In this document: piece after piece, positions 1 to 8,892 of the stretch
Layout: the number at the start of each line of letters is the position of its first letter
How positions within the stretch are numbered: the stretch's first letter is position 1
Source of the DNA: Manganibacter manganicus
Lineage (GTDB): Bacteria > Pseudomonadota > Alphaproteobacteria > Rhizobiales > Rhizobiaceae
DNA length: 64,000 nt
Assembly: GCF_002075885.1 (NCBI RefSeq)
Contig: NZ_MDET01000016.1
Span: 19,686-83,685 of the forward strand
Reading direction: 5' to 3'
Made by a program: the position numbers and the translations under genes
Notes under the pieces: model-generated
Database searches by the model: none
Told to the model about the DNA's origin: nothing
Seen by the model: only the letters and a program-made list of their open reading frames with translations

Positions 1-198
1 GGCTTCCCTTTTGCCACGGCATCTGTGATCGTGTGGTCGCTATCTTAGCCCGGTCGGAATGCCGATGCTGCGATTAGATTTCGAAGTAGACCTTGGACGA
101 ACAGTCTGGTGTCCTCGAAGTTCGGTGTTACGATCCCAGTTTTGATCGTATCGATAAGCATGTGGTTTGGACTCTCCTTGATATGCAACGGCGTTGAA

Positions 199-214
199 GT
201 TCCCCGCTGGGAAC
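199..214. promoter_or_regulatory. parS-like site 1 (repABC partition site)
   Basis: GTTCCCCGCTGGGAAC is a 16-bp palindrome with one mismatched pair flanking the central GC. It matches the repABC parS pattern GTTNNNNGCNNNNAAC bound by RepB. It lies about 225 bp upstream of the repA start. Confidence 0.85.
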
Positions 215-260
215 TATCACTGGCAAGGGTCCTGATTGCAGGCAGGATCCTCCTCCAACA

Positions 261-280
261 AAGTTCCCAGCTGGGAACTT
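261..280. promoter_or_regulatory. parS-like site 2 (perfect palindrome)
   Basis: AAGTTCCCAGCTGGGAACTT is a perfect 20-bp palindrome whose core GTTCCCAGCTGGGAAC (263-278) differs from site 1 by one base. The centres are 64 bp apart, about six helical turns. The pair is the likely partition centromere for RepA/RepB. Confidence 0.9.
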
Positions 281-439
281 CCCGTCTCTCCCGTCCGATT
301 TGCCGGATAATCCCGAATCGGGCTAACACTGGCTACGGTAAATAATCGAATTTCGGTATCTCTGCGTAGTTTCGACAGCGTTAATGGCTTGTTTACCACA
401 TCGCCCCTCAATAACAGGTGTGGAACAAGGGAGAATCGG

Positions 440-1621
440 GTGACGCGTCATCTAAGCAGTTTGCAATTCATGAACACCTTCTCGACGAAACTCGAGAAGG
501 CGCTCAACAATCTGCAATTGGCTCAATATCCGCCGGACGCCGTTCGGACGATGAGGAAGTTCACCTCGACGGAAGTCGCAGCGCTGCTTGGAGTGACCGA
601 GGCATATATTCGACAAGTGTCCTTGAAAGGGCAGGGGCCAGAACCCGAAACAACAACAAACGGTAAGCGACTGTACTCACTTGATCAGGTGCTCGAACTC
701 CGTATGCATCTGGCCGAGAAGGGGCGTAAGAAATGGATCAATCCTCGCCGCGTCGATGGTGAGGAATGCCAAGTCATCGCGATCACCAACTTCAAAGGCG
801 GTTCCTCGAAAACCTCGACGACTATCCACCTCGGGCACTGGCTTGCATTGCGTGGCTATCGTGTGCTCGCCGTGGACATGGATCCTCAAGCGTCGCTGAC
901 CAGCTTACACGGCGCGTTGCCTGGGTTCGACTACCGGGAAGGAGATTCGCTCTATTCGGCTATCCGCTACGACAACCCTATACCGACGGATCGGGTCGTT
1001 CATAAAACGCACATCGCTGGGTTCGACGTGATTTGCGCTGGCCTCGAATTGACAGAGTTCGAAACCGCTGTTGCGCTTGAGATGCGGAAAACTGGCGGCA
1101 CAGGCTTTCTGCTCAGGGTTTCGCAATCACTCGAACAGGTGACTGACAACTACGACGTCGTCCTACTCGATTGTGCGCCTTCTCTCAACTTCCTGACACT
1201 CTCGTCACTTACTGCAGCTACAGCCGTGTTGATCCCGGTTCCAGCCCACATGCTCGACGTGGATTCCACGGGTAAATTCCTGGAATTGGCGGCTTCGTAC
1301 ATGCAGATTCTGGACGCGGCCGGATCAGGAGCGCACTGGGACTTCGCAAAATTTCTGATCACCAAGTTTGAAGGCAATGACCATCCGCAAGCCAACATGC
1401 AGGCTTTGATGCGGCAGGTTTTCGGAGACGACCTATTGCTCAATGCTGTGGCCAAGTCGACGGCGGTAGCCGACGCCCTCACATGGAAACAGAGCCTGTA
1501 CGAGGTACAGAGGTCCCGTTTTTCAGCACCGAAGACGTATGATCGGGCAATCGAATCCATCAATGCAGCAAATGCGGAGATCGAGGGACTGATCACGGCA
1601 GCATGGGGGCGCGAACAATGA
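440..1621 (+). CDS. repA: RepA, ParA-type plasmid partition ATPase
   Basis: RepA is the Walker-type ATPase of repABC plasmids. It drives partition with RepB and represses the operon. From the chosen GTG it is 393 aa, close to the roughly 400 aa usual for rhizobial RepA. An N-terminal MerR-like helix-turn-helix (TEVAALLGVTEAYIRQVS) precedes the deviant Walker A KGGSSKTST (about residues 118-126), then DMDPQASL (about 145-152) and LLDCAPS (about 242). The GTG at 440 is preferred because AAGGGAGA sits 5 bp upstream at 427-434; an ATG at 470 is the alternative. The stop overlaps repB by 4 bp (ATGA), so the two are translationally coupled. Confidence 0.95.
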   Translation: MTRHLSSLQFMNTFSTKLEKALNNLQLAQYPPDAVRTMRKFTSTEVAALLGVTEAYIRQVSLKGQGPEPETTTNGKRLYSLDQVLELRMHLAEKGRKKWINPRRVDGEECQVIAITNFKGGSSKTSTTIHLGHWLALRGYRVLAVDMDPQASLTSLHGALPGFDYREGDSLYSAIRYDNPIPTDRVVHKTHIAGFDVICAGLELTEFETAVALEMRKTGGTGFLLRVSQSLEQVTDNYDVVLLDCAPSLNFLTLSSLTAATAVLIPVPAHMLDVDSTGKFLELAASYMQILDAAGSGAHWDFAKFLITKFEGNDHPQANMQALMRQVFGDDLLLNAVAKSTAVADALTWKQSLYEVQRSRFSAPKTYDRAIESINAANAEIEGLITAAWGREQ

Positions 1622-2643
1622 GCCGCAAGGATTCCAAAGGCATGTTCGCCGCCGTTCTCGGTCAGCTCGGTACCGAGGAAGCGGAAACAGTAGCCGCTGT
1701 CCGCTCGACGTCGCCTCACCTGATGAAGGTTGCTGCGGGCGTTCGTCAGATGCAGGAAAGAAGCGAGTTGGCGGAAAGACTGCTGAAGGACGGCGAACAA
1801 ATCGTCGAACTCGATCCCGATGACGTTTTGCCTTCAACGATCCATGATCGCTTCGAAGGGGCATATGATGCAGCAGCCATCGCCGAGATCGTCGAGTCTA
1901 TGCGGGAAAGAGGACAGATCGTTCCAGGCCTTGTCCGTCCCGCTCCTGGCCGACCTGGTTCGTTCCAGATCGTGTACGGCCGTCGTCGGTTGGCCGCGGC
2001 ACAGAGGCTCGGGATAAAATTCAAGGCCACGGTCCGTGAGTTGACGGACGAACAGGCTGTCGTTTTCCAAGGCGAGGAAAATAGTGCCCGGCAAGATCTC
2101 TCCTACATAGAAAAGTGTTCCTTCGCGCTCGCACAGCAGAACGCCGGCTATAAGCGGGAGACCATCTGCGCGTCCCTTGCCACCGGAAAGTCGCATGTTT
2201 CAGAAATGATCAAGGTCGCGTCATCGATCGACGGGGAAGTTGTCCAGTTGATCGGCGCAGCGCCCGCAATCGGGCGGGGACGATGGGAAGACTTCGCACG
2301 CCGCTACGTCATCAAGGGAAACGCCTCCAAGGCCAAAGATTTCATTAAGAGGGGCAAGTTTCTCGAAGCCAGTTCAGACGATCGGTTCAACCTGCTGTTT
2401 TCCGCATTGCCCGAGGACGGAGTTTCCCTGGAAACCGGGAAATCGGTTGAGGAGAAGCCGAAGCAGAATACTTGGGCTCCTGAAGATAAATCGGTCAGCG
2501 TTCGCCTGAAAGATAACGGAAAAACGGCAACGCTTGCAGTTGGGTCGACCGACGGATTGCGCTTTGCATCGTTCATCACTGAACAGCTAGACGACCTGTA
2601 TCAGGCATTCCGGCTGTCTGAATCGAAACAAACAGGAGACTAG
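1618..2643 (+). CDS. repB: RepB, ParB-type centromere-binding protein
   Basis: RepB binds parS and loads the RepA partition complex. The 341-aa product has a ParB N-terminal nuclease-like domain (YGRRRLAAAQRLG, then EENSARQDLS, the family's box II region) followed by a helix-turn-helix around ETICASLATGKSHVSEMIK and a C-terminal dimerisation part typical of RepB. I chose ATG 1618, inside the overlap ATGA with the repA stop, because the homologous region begins there (MSRKDSKGMFAAVL). No separate Shine-Dalgarno is needed in a coupled pair. The parS-like sites it would bind lie upstream of repA. Confidence 0.95.
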   Translation: MSRKDSKGMFAAVLGQLGTEEAETVAAVRSTSPHLMKVAAGVRQMQERSELAERLLKDGEQIVELDPDDVLPSTIHDRFEGAYDAAAIAEIVESMRERGQIVPGLVRPAPGRPGSFQIVYGRRRLAAAQRLGIKFKATVRELTDEQAVVFQGEENSARQDLSYIEKCSFALAQQNAGYKRETICASLATGKSHVSEMIKVASSIDGEVVQLIGAAPAIGRGRWEDFARRYVIKGNASKAKDFIKRGKFLEASSDDRFNLLFSALPEDGVSLETGKSVEEKPKQNTWAPEDKSVSVRLKDNGKTATLAVGSTDGLRFASFITEQLDDLYQAFRLSESKQTGD

Positions 2644-2650
2644 AAACCGC

Positions 2651-2689
2651 AAAAGAAAAAGGCCCCCGAACGGCGAACCGCGGAAGCCT
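2651..2689 (-). terminator. Intrinsic terminator of the ctRNA
   Basis: On the minus strand an 8-bp stem AGGCTTCC/GGGGGCCT with two G-U pairs encloses a short loop and is followed by TTTTTCTTTT. It sits just downstream of the repB stop, so its complement lies in the repB-repC leader mRNA. Confidence 0.85.
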
Positions 2690-2706
2690 CTCTCGTATTT
2701 GTAGCA
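2651..2706 (-). ncRNA. Countertranscribed RNA (incA/ctRNA) controlling repC
   Basis: repABC plasmids carry a small antisense RNA between repB and repC that lowers repC expression and causes incompatibility. On the minus strand a TTGACA -35 (plus 2736-2741), a 17-bp spacer and a GATTCT -10 (plus 2713-2718) predict a start near 2706. An intrinsic terminator follows: stem AGGCTTCC/GGGGGCCT (plus 2660-2689) then TTTTTCTTTT. The predicted RNA is about 56 nt, matching the 54-60 nt of characterised rhizobial ctRNAs. The exact 5' end is inferred. Confidence 0.9.
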
Positions 2707-2712
2707 GGATCG

Positions 2713-2741
2713 AGAATCGCAAATCCGCGAATCACTGTCAA
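2713..2741 (-). promoter_or_regulatory. Promoter of the ctRNA
   Basis: The minus-strand hexamers are TTGACA (plus 2736-2741, perfect -35) and GATTCT (plus 2713-2718), separated by 17 bp. Confidence 0.8.
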
Positions 2742-2804
2742 GAGTCATTACCGTCGATTCGGCGAGCAGGTTTCTTTTGCCCAATGAGAGGGTGAAGGAA
2801 GGAC

Positions 2805-4013
2805 ATGGAAACGGGCATTGCAACGACGCCTTTTGGGCGGCGGCCGATGTCGCTTGCCTTACTGGCAGCGCAAAACGATTCACAGGAAATCCCTGACGGC
2901 AAGGCCGTCGACAAGTGGCAGGCCTACCGGGATCTGTGCGAAGGAAAATCTGTTGTCGGCATCGGAGACCGCGCTCTCGCGGTTCTGGCGGCCTTGCTGT
3001 CGTTCTATCCAGACGACGAACTGAGCGAGGAAAACGGGCTGGTCGTATTCCCGTCCAACAGGCAGTTGATCCTGCGCGCCCACGGGATGTCGGAACCAAC
3101 CCTGCGGCGTCACCTGGCGGCTTTGGTCGCGAACGGCCTGGTCATCCGTCGGGACAGCCCGAACGGCAAACGATACGCCCGTAAGGGCAGGGGAGGGGCC
3201 TTCGAGGAGGCCTTTGGCTTCTCGCTGGCACCCATGCTGGCGCGCGCCGGCGAGTTCTCTGAGGCCGCCGAACGGGTGCGTGCCGGCAATCGCGCGCAGA
3301 AGCTCATGCGGGAACGCATTACGCTGCACCGCAGAGACATCAGCAAGCTGATCGAGGCGGCCGTCGAGGAAGACGTTCCAGGCGACTGGGGCGGCCTCTG
3401 GAGGCGTTTTCGGGCCATTGTGGATGCAATCCCGCGCCGTGCGGCCGCTGCCGAGCTGGAGCCGATTGTCGGCGATTTGGCTGCGATCCGCGAGGAAGTG
3501 GATATCCTTCTGAATTCACACATGAATGTCGAAGATTCAATCGGCAATGACAATCAAAGTGAGCGGCAGTATTCTGATTCAAACACCGACTCCCTTATTG
3601 AATTTGAACCTGCTTTGGAAAAAAGCGGGGCGGCGGCCGAGCCAAGACGAGAACCGCAGGAGCTGCCGAAGGGCTATCCATTGGGATTTGTACTGAAGGC
3701 GTGCCCGGAAATCATCGACTATGCGGTCGACGGGATCGCCAGTTGGCGAGATTTAATGGCGGTGGCTGCCCAGGTGAGGGGATATCTCGGCGTCTCGCCG
3801 TCGGCGTACGAAGACGCCTGCCATGTCATGGGCCCGGAAAACGCGGCGGTTGTCGTTGCCTGCATTCTGCAGCGCGCTCAGCACATCAATTCGGCTGGTG
3901 GTTATCTGAGGGCGCTTACCGAGAAGGCGAAGGCAGGGGAGTTCACCGTCGGGCCTATGCTGATGGCGGCATTCAAAGCGAACGGCTCGCCGCCAGACAG
4001 GGCGGCCGGGTAG
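2805..4013 (+). CDS. repC: RepC, replication initiator
   Basis: RepC is the initiator of repABC replicons and is thought to act at an origin inside its own gene. The 402-aa protein begins METGIATTPFGRRPMSLALL, the N-terminus typical of the family. It has a winged-helix region around SEPTLRRHLAALVANGLVIRR and ends in the helical C-terminal domain. The ATG at 2805 has GAAGGAAGG 3 bp upstream. The 161-bp gap to repB encodes the antisense ctRNA, which would limit repC expression. The gene is intact, so the replicon should be replication-competent. Confidence 0.96.
   Translation: METGIATTPFGRRPMSLALLAAQNDSQEIPDGKAVDKWQAYRDLCEGKSVVGIGDRALAVLAALLSFYPDDELSEENGLVVFPSNRQLILRAHGMSEPTLRRHLAALVANGLVIRRDSPNGKRYARKGRGGAFEEAFGFSLAPMLARAGEFSEAAERVRAGNRAQKLMRERITLHRRDISKLIEAAVEEDVPGDWGGLWRRFRAIVDAIPRRAAAAELEPIVGDLAAIREEVDILLNSHMNVEDSIGNDNQSERQYSDSNTDSLIEFEPALEKSGAAAEPRREPQELPKGYPLGFVLKACPEIIDYAVDGIASWRDLMAVAAQVRGYLGVSPSAYEDACHVMGPENAAVVVACILQRAQHINSAGGYLRALTEKAKAGEFTVGPMLMAAFKANGSPPDRAAG
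3511..3625. other. AT-rich block inside repC, candidate oriV
   Basis: This stretch of repC is clearly richer in A and T than its surroundings and encodes a low-complexity linker (NDNQSERQYSDSNTDSL). In characterised repABC plasmids the origin maps to an AT-rich patch within repC. Its assignment here is by position and composition only. Confidence 0.5.
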
Positions 4014-4081
4014 ATGTCCGCGGTGGCAAATCAAGTTGAGACCGTCCGGCTGTTTCGTTTCTCAAGCCAGGATGCCGCCCG

Positions 4082-4101
4082 GACCGGACTTCGGTCCGGT
4101 C
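4082..4101. repeat. Perfect hairpin with TTCG tetraloop after repC
   Basis: GACCGGAC-TTCG-GTCCGGTC forms an 8-bp GC-rich stem closed by the very stable UUCG loop, 69 bp after the repC stop. No U-tract follows, so it is either a Rho-assisted or structural 3' end of the repABC transcript or a relic of the decayed region. Confidence 0.55.
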
Positions 4102-4200
4102 ATCCATGCTGGGACGGATGCTAGGTCCTTCAGGATATTGGCCGCTTTTGCCCATTTGGCGAATGGCGTCGCGCGCAGAGCTCAGCGGATAGTTCCCCTT

Positions 4201-4419
4201 AAGCTCGACGGTTGGCTTGAATCAGCCAAGAACAACCTGGTAGGTTCTTTCGCCGGTGGCGCGTCGAAAAGGACATTGACGCCGTTCGAAACGCATCATC
4301 TCACCGTGGTCGAATGGGCAAACCGAGGGCCAGATTACGCGCCTGAAGCTCATCAAGCAACAGATGTATGGGCGCGCAAAGCTGGATCTGCTGCAGCGCG
4401 ATTGATCGGTGCATCGTAG
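4201..4419 (+). pseudogene. C-terminal remnant of an ISL3-type transposase
   Basis: One frame reads LDGWLESAKNNLVGSFAGG. A different frame from 4310 reads SNGQTEGQITRLKLIKQQMY and then GRAKLDLLQ, and a third shift gives ARLIGAS before the stop at 4417-4419. The motif NGQTEGQI-RLK-IK-QMYGRAK-DLL is the conserved C-terminus of ISL3-family transposases. At least two frameshifts and the missing N-terminus make it a fossil. It marks old insertion and decay next to the replication genes. Confidence 0.75.
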
Positions 4420-4472
4420 GACTTGCACTTCTGCAAAAGTGCGTCAGAGTCAGTTCTCGGCGGAAATCAACA

Positions 4473-4649
4473 TCAGGTGTTCGTGAGCCGCTTCCACCTG
4501 CTCGCGGTAAAGGCAATATCCATTGCCTTGGGATTCGGCTTCGAGATCTCGATGATATTGAAGCCGAATTCCTCCATCTTGGCGACGGCATGGAACATTG
4601 TTCGCTGCACCAGTCCTTGATCTGGCCATTTCCGTGCAGACCGAGCATA
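4473..4649 (-). pseudogene. Unrecognised coding fragment behind the T1 permease gene
   Basis: Directly after the permease stop the same frame stays open for 58 codons to TGA at 4473-4475, reading for example VAKMEEFGFNIIEIS and KPNPKAMDIAFTASRW. The composition looks protein-like, with regular hydrophobic spacing, but there is no start or ribosome-binding site. I do not recognise the family. It may be the C-terminal scrap of a gene whose front was replaced when the sugar island joined the repABC region. Confidence 0.3.
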
Positions 4650-5714
4650 TCAGATGCGCGTCATGCTGCGCCGACGCCACTGGTCGAAGATGACGACGAC
4701 GACGATGACGAAGCCTTGGGCGATGCGCTGCCAGAAGGGACTCACGTCTAGGAGGTTGAGGCCGTTGCCCAGCACGCCGATGATGGCCGCGCCGACGATG
4801 GAGCCGAGGACGCCGCCTTCGCCGCCGAACAGGTTCGTGCCGCCGATGACCACCGAGGCGATGGAGCGCAGTTCCTCGCCCTCTGCCATGAGCGCATTGG
4901 CCGAGTTGAGGCGTCCGACCAGGACGATGCCGGCGATCGCCGCAAGCAGGCCGGAAATCGCGTAGGTCATGATCTTGGTGCGCTCGATGGAGATGCCGGA
5001 GACGCGGGCGGCCTCCCTGTTGCCGCCGACGGCGTAGATGGAGCGGCCGAGCACCGTGTAGCGCAGCACGTACCAGGCGATCAGACCGCACAGCAGCGCC
5101 AGCAGCGCGCTGACCGGGAAGCCGAACAGGGTTCCTCCGCCGACCCAGATCAACGTGTCGGGAAGCTGCCGCTGCGCGTCGAAGGAGGGCACGGGCAGGC
5201 CGTTGGTGACGAGAAGAGCCGCGCCCCGGAAGATCGTCATCGTGCCCAGCGTCGCGATGAAGTCCGGGATCTTGAACGTCGCGATGACCCAGCCGTTGAA
5301 AGCGCCGGCTATGAGGCCGACAAGCAACCCGATCGCGACCGCGAGTTCGGGCGGAAGCAAGCCGAAATCGAGGCCGAACAGGACGAGCGGCTGCGTCAGA
5401 AGCACGGCGGTGATCGATGCCGAAAGGGCCGCGATAGCCGCCACCGAAAGGTCGATGCCGCCGGTGAGGATGACGAAGGTCTGGCCCACGGCGACGATCG
5501 CCACGAAGGCGCTCTGGCGGGCGATGTTCGACAGATTGTCGACCGTCAGGAAGTTCGACGTGGCGAAGGAGAGGTAAGCCATGAGCAGGATCAGGGCGAG
5601 CAGCGGGCCTGCCTGGAACAGCAGATGCCGCAGGTGGGCTCTCCCGGACTGCGCCACGGTGGTCGCTTCGTAGGAGGTCTTTGTCACGGTCGGTTCGCTG
5701 CTCGTTTCGCTCAT
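4650..5714 (-). CDS. T1: ribose-type ABC transporter permease
   Basis: Inner-membrane permease of a CUT2 (ribose/xylose/AraH-RbsC type) importer, 354 aa. Hydrophobic segments start near residue 33 (LLALILLMAYLSFATSNFLT). The family motif GQTFVILTGGIDLSV and the conserved late motif GTNLFGGEGGVLGSIVG are present. It is the last gene of the minus-strand set SBP (8517) - ATPase (7211) - permease, and follows the ATPase stop by 12 bp. The ATG at 5712-5714 has GAGGA about 10 bp upstream. The substrate is not readable from sequence; the context suggests a pentose or polyol. Confidence 0.9.
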   Translation of the reverse strand: MSETSSEPTVTKTSYEATTVAQSGRAHLRHLLFQAGPLLALILLMAYLSFATSNFLTVDNLSNIARQSAFVAIVAVGQTFVILTGGIDLSVAAIAALSASITAVLLTQPLVLFGLDFGLLPPELAVAIGLLVGLIAGAFNGWVIATFKIPDFIATLGTMTIFRGAALLVTNGLPVPSFDAQRQLPDTLIWVGGGTLFGFPVSALLALLCGLIAWYVLRYTVLGRSIYAVGGNREAARVSGISIERTKIMTYAISGLLAAIAGIVLVGRLNSANALMAEGEELRSIASVVIGGTNLFGGEGGVLGSIVGAAIIGVLGNGLNLLDVSPFWQRIAQGFVIVVVVIFDQWRRRSMTRI

Positions 5715-5726
5715 GGGATTGGGTCC

Positions 5727-7211
<1,485 letters not shown>

Positions 7212-7323
7212 GGCGTGTCTCGAAGGATTTGCCCGCCCCGGGCCAGACGCGGATTCGGAGCGAGCCGGTGGATCGGCGCAAAGGGCAGCGGCAAGGCCCG
7301 CTGCCCTTCCGGTTGCGGCGGGC

Positions 7324-8517
7324 TTACTTCTCGGCCTTCTTGCAATTCGCGTGGATGCCGTCCCAGTCGATCGCCTCGAGCTTCGGCTCGGGATAGAAGT
7401 TGCGCGCGTTGACCTTGTAGACCGTGCGCGGACGGATGTCGTAGGTCTTGGGCGTTTCGATGCCGCAGGCGAGCTGCACCGCGAACTTGGTGCCGAACCA
7501 GCCCCAGTCGGCGAAGCCGTGGGTGGTCTCCGCGATGATCTTTCCCTCGGCGATGCGGTCGACCGATTCCGGTGTCACGTCGTTGGTGAAGATCGCCACT
7601 TTCTTGTCGCCGGTCTTGGGGCCGTCGTCGGCCGTTTCCAGCCGGCCCTGCGCGTTGGCGGCGAGCATGGCGCCGAGGCCCATCTCGTTGGATGCCGCCC
7701 AGATGAAGTCGAGCTTGTCGGGATTGGACTGCAGGATATCCTCCGCGCAGCGCGTGCCCTTCTCGCGGTTCCAGTCGCCGGCGCAGGGGTTGCCGACGAT
7801 CTCGATGCCCGGGAACTCCTTCAACACCTCGCGGAAGCCCTTGAGGCGCTCGGTGGAATAGAAGCCGCCGGCGACGCCCTCGATGATGGCGCCGCGTGCC
7901 TTGATCTTGGCGCGGTCGGCCTCGCTTTCCTTCGACGTCAGATCCTTCCAGAAGCCGAGGTCGAGATAGGTGTCTGGCTTGACCTCGACCTTGTCGCCGT
8001 CGCCCAGCACGCCGGGCGCGCCGAAATAGTCGGCCACGGCATTGGCGCTGACGCGACCGCCGTCCGAATTGTCGAAGCCGATATAGGCGTTGACGTCGAC
8101 GCCCTTGATCGGCTCCAGCAGGTTCACGATGATGACCGGGATGCCGGCCTCGCGCGCCCGCTTCAGCGCCGGCGTCACGGTCGCCACCTCGGCCGGCGAG
8201 ACGGCGATCACGTCGACGCCGCGCTGGATCATGTCCTCGATGTTGGCGACCTGCTCGGCGAAGGCCGTCGGGCTGGTCTGGGCGCGGGTGATGAGCTTGA
8301 CGTTGAAGCCGTGCTTGTTGGCGTCGTCGGCTGATTTTTGGAAGAAGTCCGTCGCGGTCTTGAACACGCCGGTGATGTCCGGCGGCGCCCAGCCGATGGT
8401 GATGTCGATGGGCTTCTGGTCCTGAGCATTCGCCGGAAGCGCCGCCGCCGACAGCAGGCCGGCCGCCAGTGCGGCAGGCGCGGCACAGGCCATGAATCTG
8501 GAAAATCCGTTTCTCAT
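7324..8517 (-). CDS. T1: periplasmic sugar-binding protein
   Basis: A 397-aa type 1 periplasmic binding protein of the RbsB/LacI fold. The N-terminus MRNGFSRFMACAAPAALAAG with a signal peptidase I site after LPANAQ marks export. The family phrase EQVANIEDMIQRGVDVIAVSP is the usual second beta-alpha unit. It is longer than RbsB (about 300 aa), as in polyol or disaccharide binders. The ATG at 8515-8517 follows GGGAGGAAAG. A 112-bp gap separates it from the ATPase gene. The 363-bp gap upstream carries three operator-like palindromes (8630, 8670, 8820), so T1 has its own promoter. Confidence 0.9.
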   Translation of the reverse strand: MRNGFSRFMACAAPAALAAGLLSAAALPANAQDQKPIDITIGWAPPDITGVFKTATDFFQKSADDANKHGFNVKLITRAQTSPTAFAEQVANIEDMIQRGVDVIAVSPAEVATVTPALKRAREAGIPVIIVNLLEPIKGVDVNAYIGFDNSDGGRVSANAVADYFGAPGVLGDGDKVEVKPDTYLDLGFWKDLTSKESEADRAKIKARGAIIEGVAGGFYSTERLKGFREVLKEFPGIEIVGNPCAGDWNREKGTRCAEDILQSNPDKLDFIWAASNEMGLGAMLAANAQGRLETADDGPKTGDKKVAIFTNDVTPESVDRIAEGKIIAETTHGFADWGWFGTKFAVQLACGIETPKTYDIRPRTVYKVNARNFYPEPKLEAIDWDGIHANCKKAEK

Positions 8518-8629
8518 TCTTTCCTCCCTAAAGGCCGCCTAAGGCCGAACAACCTGCTGTAGCGGCTCCGCCGAGCCGCATCCCGGAACGCCTCCTCCAG
8601 ACCCCGGTGAGGGGATGTTAACAAGGCAG

Positions 8630-8650
8630 TTTTGTAATTCAACTACAAAA
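8630..8650. promoter_or_regulatory. RpiR-type operator upstream of T1
   Basis: Arms TTTTGTAATT and AACTACAAAA surround a single C; only one base pair breaks the symmetry. The 15-bp core at 8633-8647 fits TGTARY-N3-RYTACA. It lies 113 bp upstream of the T1 binding-protein start. Confidence 0.75.
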
Positions 8651-8669
8651 ATGTCGCGACGGCGATTAT

Positions 8670-8683
8670 CTTGTTCGGACAAG
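8670..8683. promoter_or_regulatory. TGT-N4-ACA palindrome upstream of T1 (GntR/HutC type)
   Basis: CTTGTTCGGACAAG has perfect CTTGT/ACAAG arms around TCGG. This is the core bound by many HutC/UTRA-class GntR regulators. The GntR/UTRA gene at 33363 is a candidate partner, and a related site lies at the tkt promoter (37636-37648). Confidence 0.55.
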
Positions 8684-8819
8684 TTGCTCACGGTTCCGCG
8701 CTCGCCGGCTTGCCGAGCTGCCTGTCGAAAGAATGGGCTAATCAAGGCAAATTAGGCGGTCGTCGTTTGTATACCTGAATCGAAAGCAAAATCCGGTCGA
8801 TAGACGACAGCTTTCAAGA

Positions 8820-8836
8820 TTGTAGTTTAACTACCT
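8820..8836. promoter_or_regulatory. Second RpiR-type operator upstream of T1
   Basis: TTGTAGTTTAACTACCT contains the perfect 13-bp palindrome GTAGTT-T-AACTAC (8822-8834). It lies 45 bp from the 3' end of the SDR gene and about 190 bp from the first RpiR-type site, a spacing compatible with looping. Confidence 0.65.
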
Positions 8837-8872
8837 CATTGGCAGTACCCGGACACCCTTCCGATGGCAGGG

Positions 8873-8892
8873 GGCGGCTTCTAGAAGCCGCC
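8873..8892. terminator. Palindrome spanning the SDR stop codon
   Basis: GGCGGCTTCTAGAAGCCGCC is a perfect 20-bp palindrome that includes the last codons and the TAG stop of the SDR gene. As RNA it would form a GC-rich hairpin at the end of the deoC-kinase-SDR transcript. No U-tract follows, so termination is only suggested. Confidence 0.45.

Larger units (their letters stand above)
1..439. promoter_or_regulatory. repABC upstream control region
   Basis: No convincing gene lies here. The region is less GC-rich than the sugar genes downstream and holds two parS-type palindromes (199-214 and 261-280) and a shorter palindrome CCCGA-A-TCGGG (312-322) that could be an autoregulatory RepA/RepB operator. 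Promoters of repABC operons normally lie in this position. I could not pick one -35/-10 pair with confidence. Confidence 0.6.
8518..8880. promoter_or_regulatory. Control region of transporter T1
   Basis: This gene-free 363-bp gap lies between the SDR gene (ends 8881) and the T1 binding-protein gene (starts 8517). It contains two RpiR-type palindromes (8630-8650 and 8820-8836) and a TGT-N4-ACA palindrome (8670-8683), which implies at least two regulators on one promoter. I see no open reading frame with coding character. Confidence 0.7.

Noticed and set aside
389..439. A longer repA starting at TTG 389
   Set aside because: No ribosome-binding site stands before it, while GTG 440 has AAGGGAGA at good spacing.
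8766..8776. TTGTATACC as a further GntR operator
   Set aside because: Only a 6-bp perfect core (GTATAC) is present, which is expected by chance.
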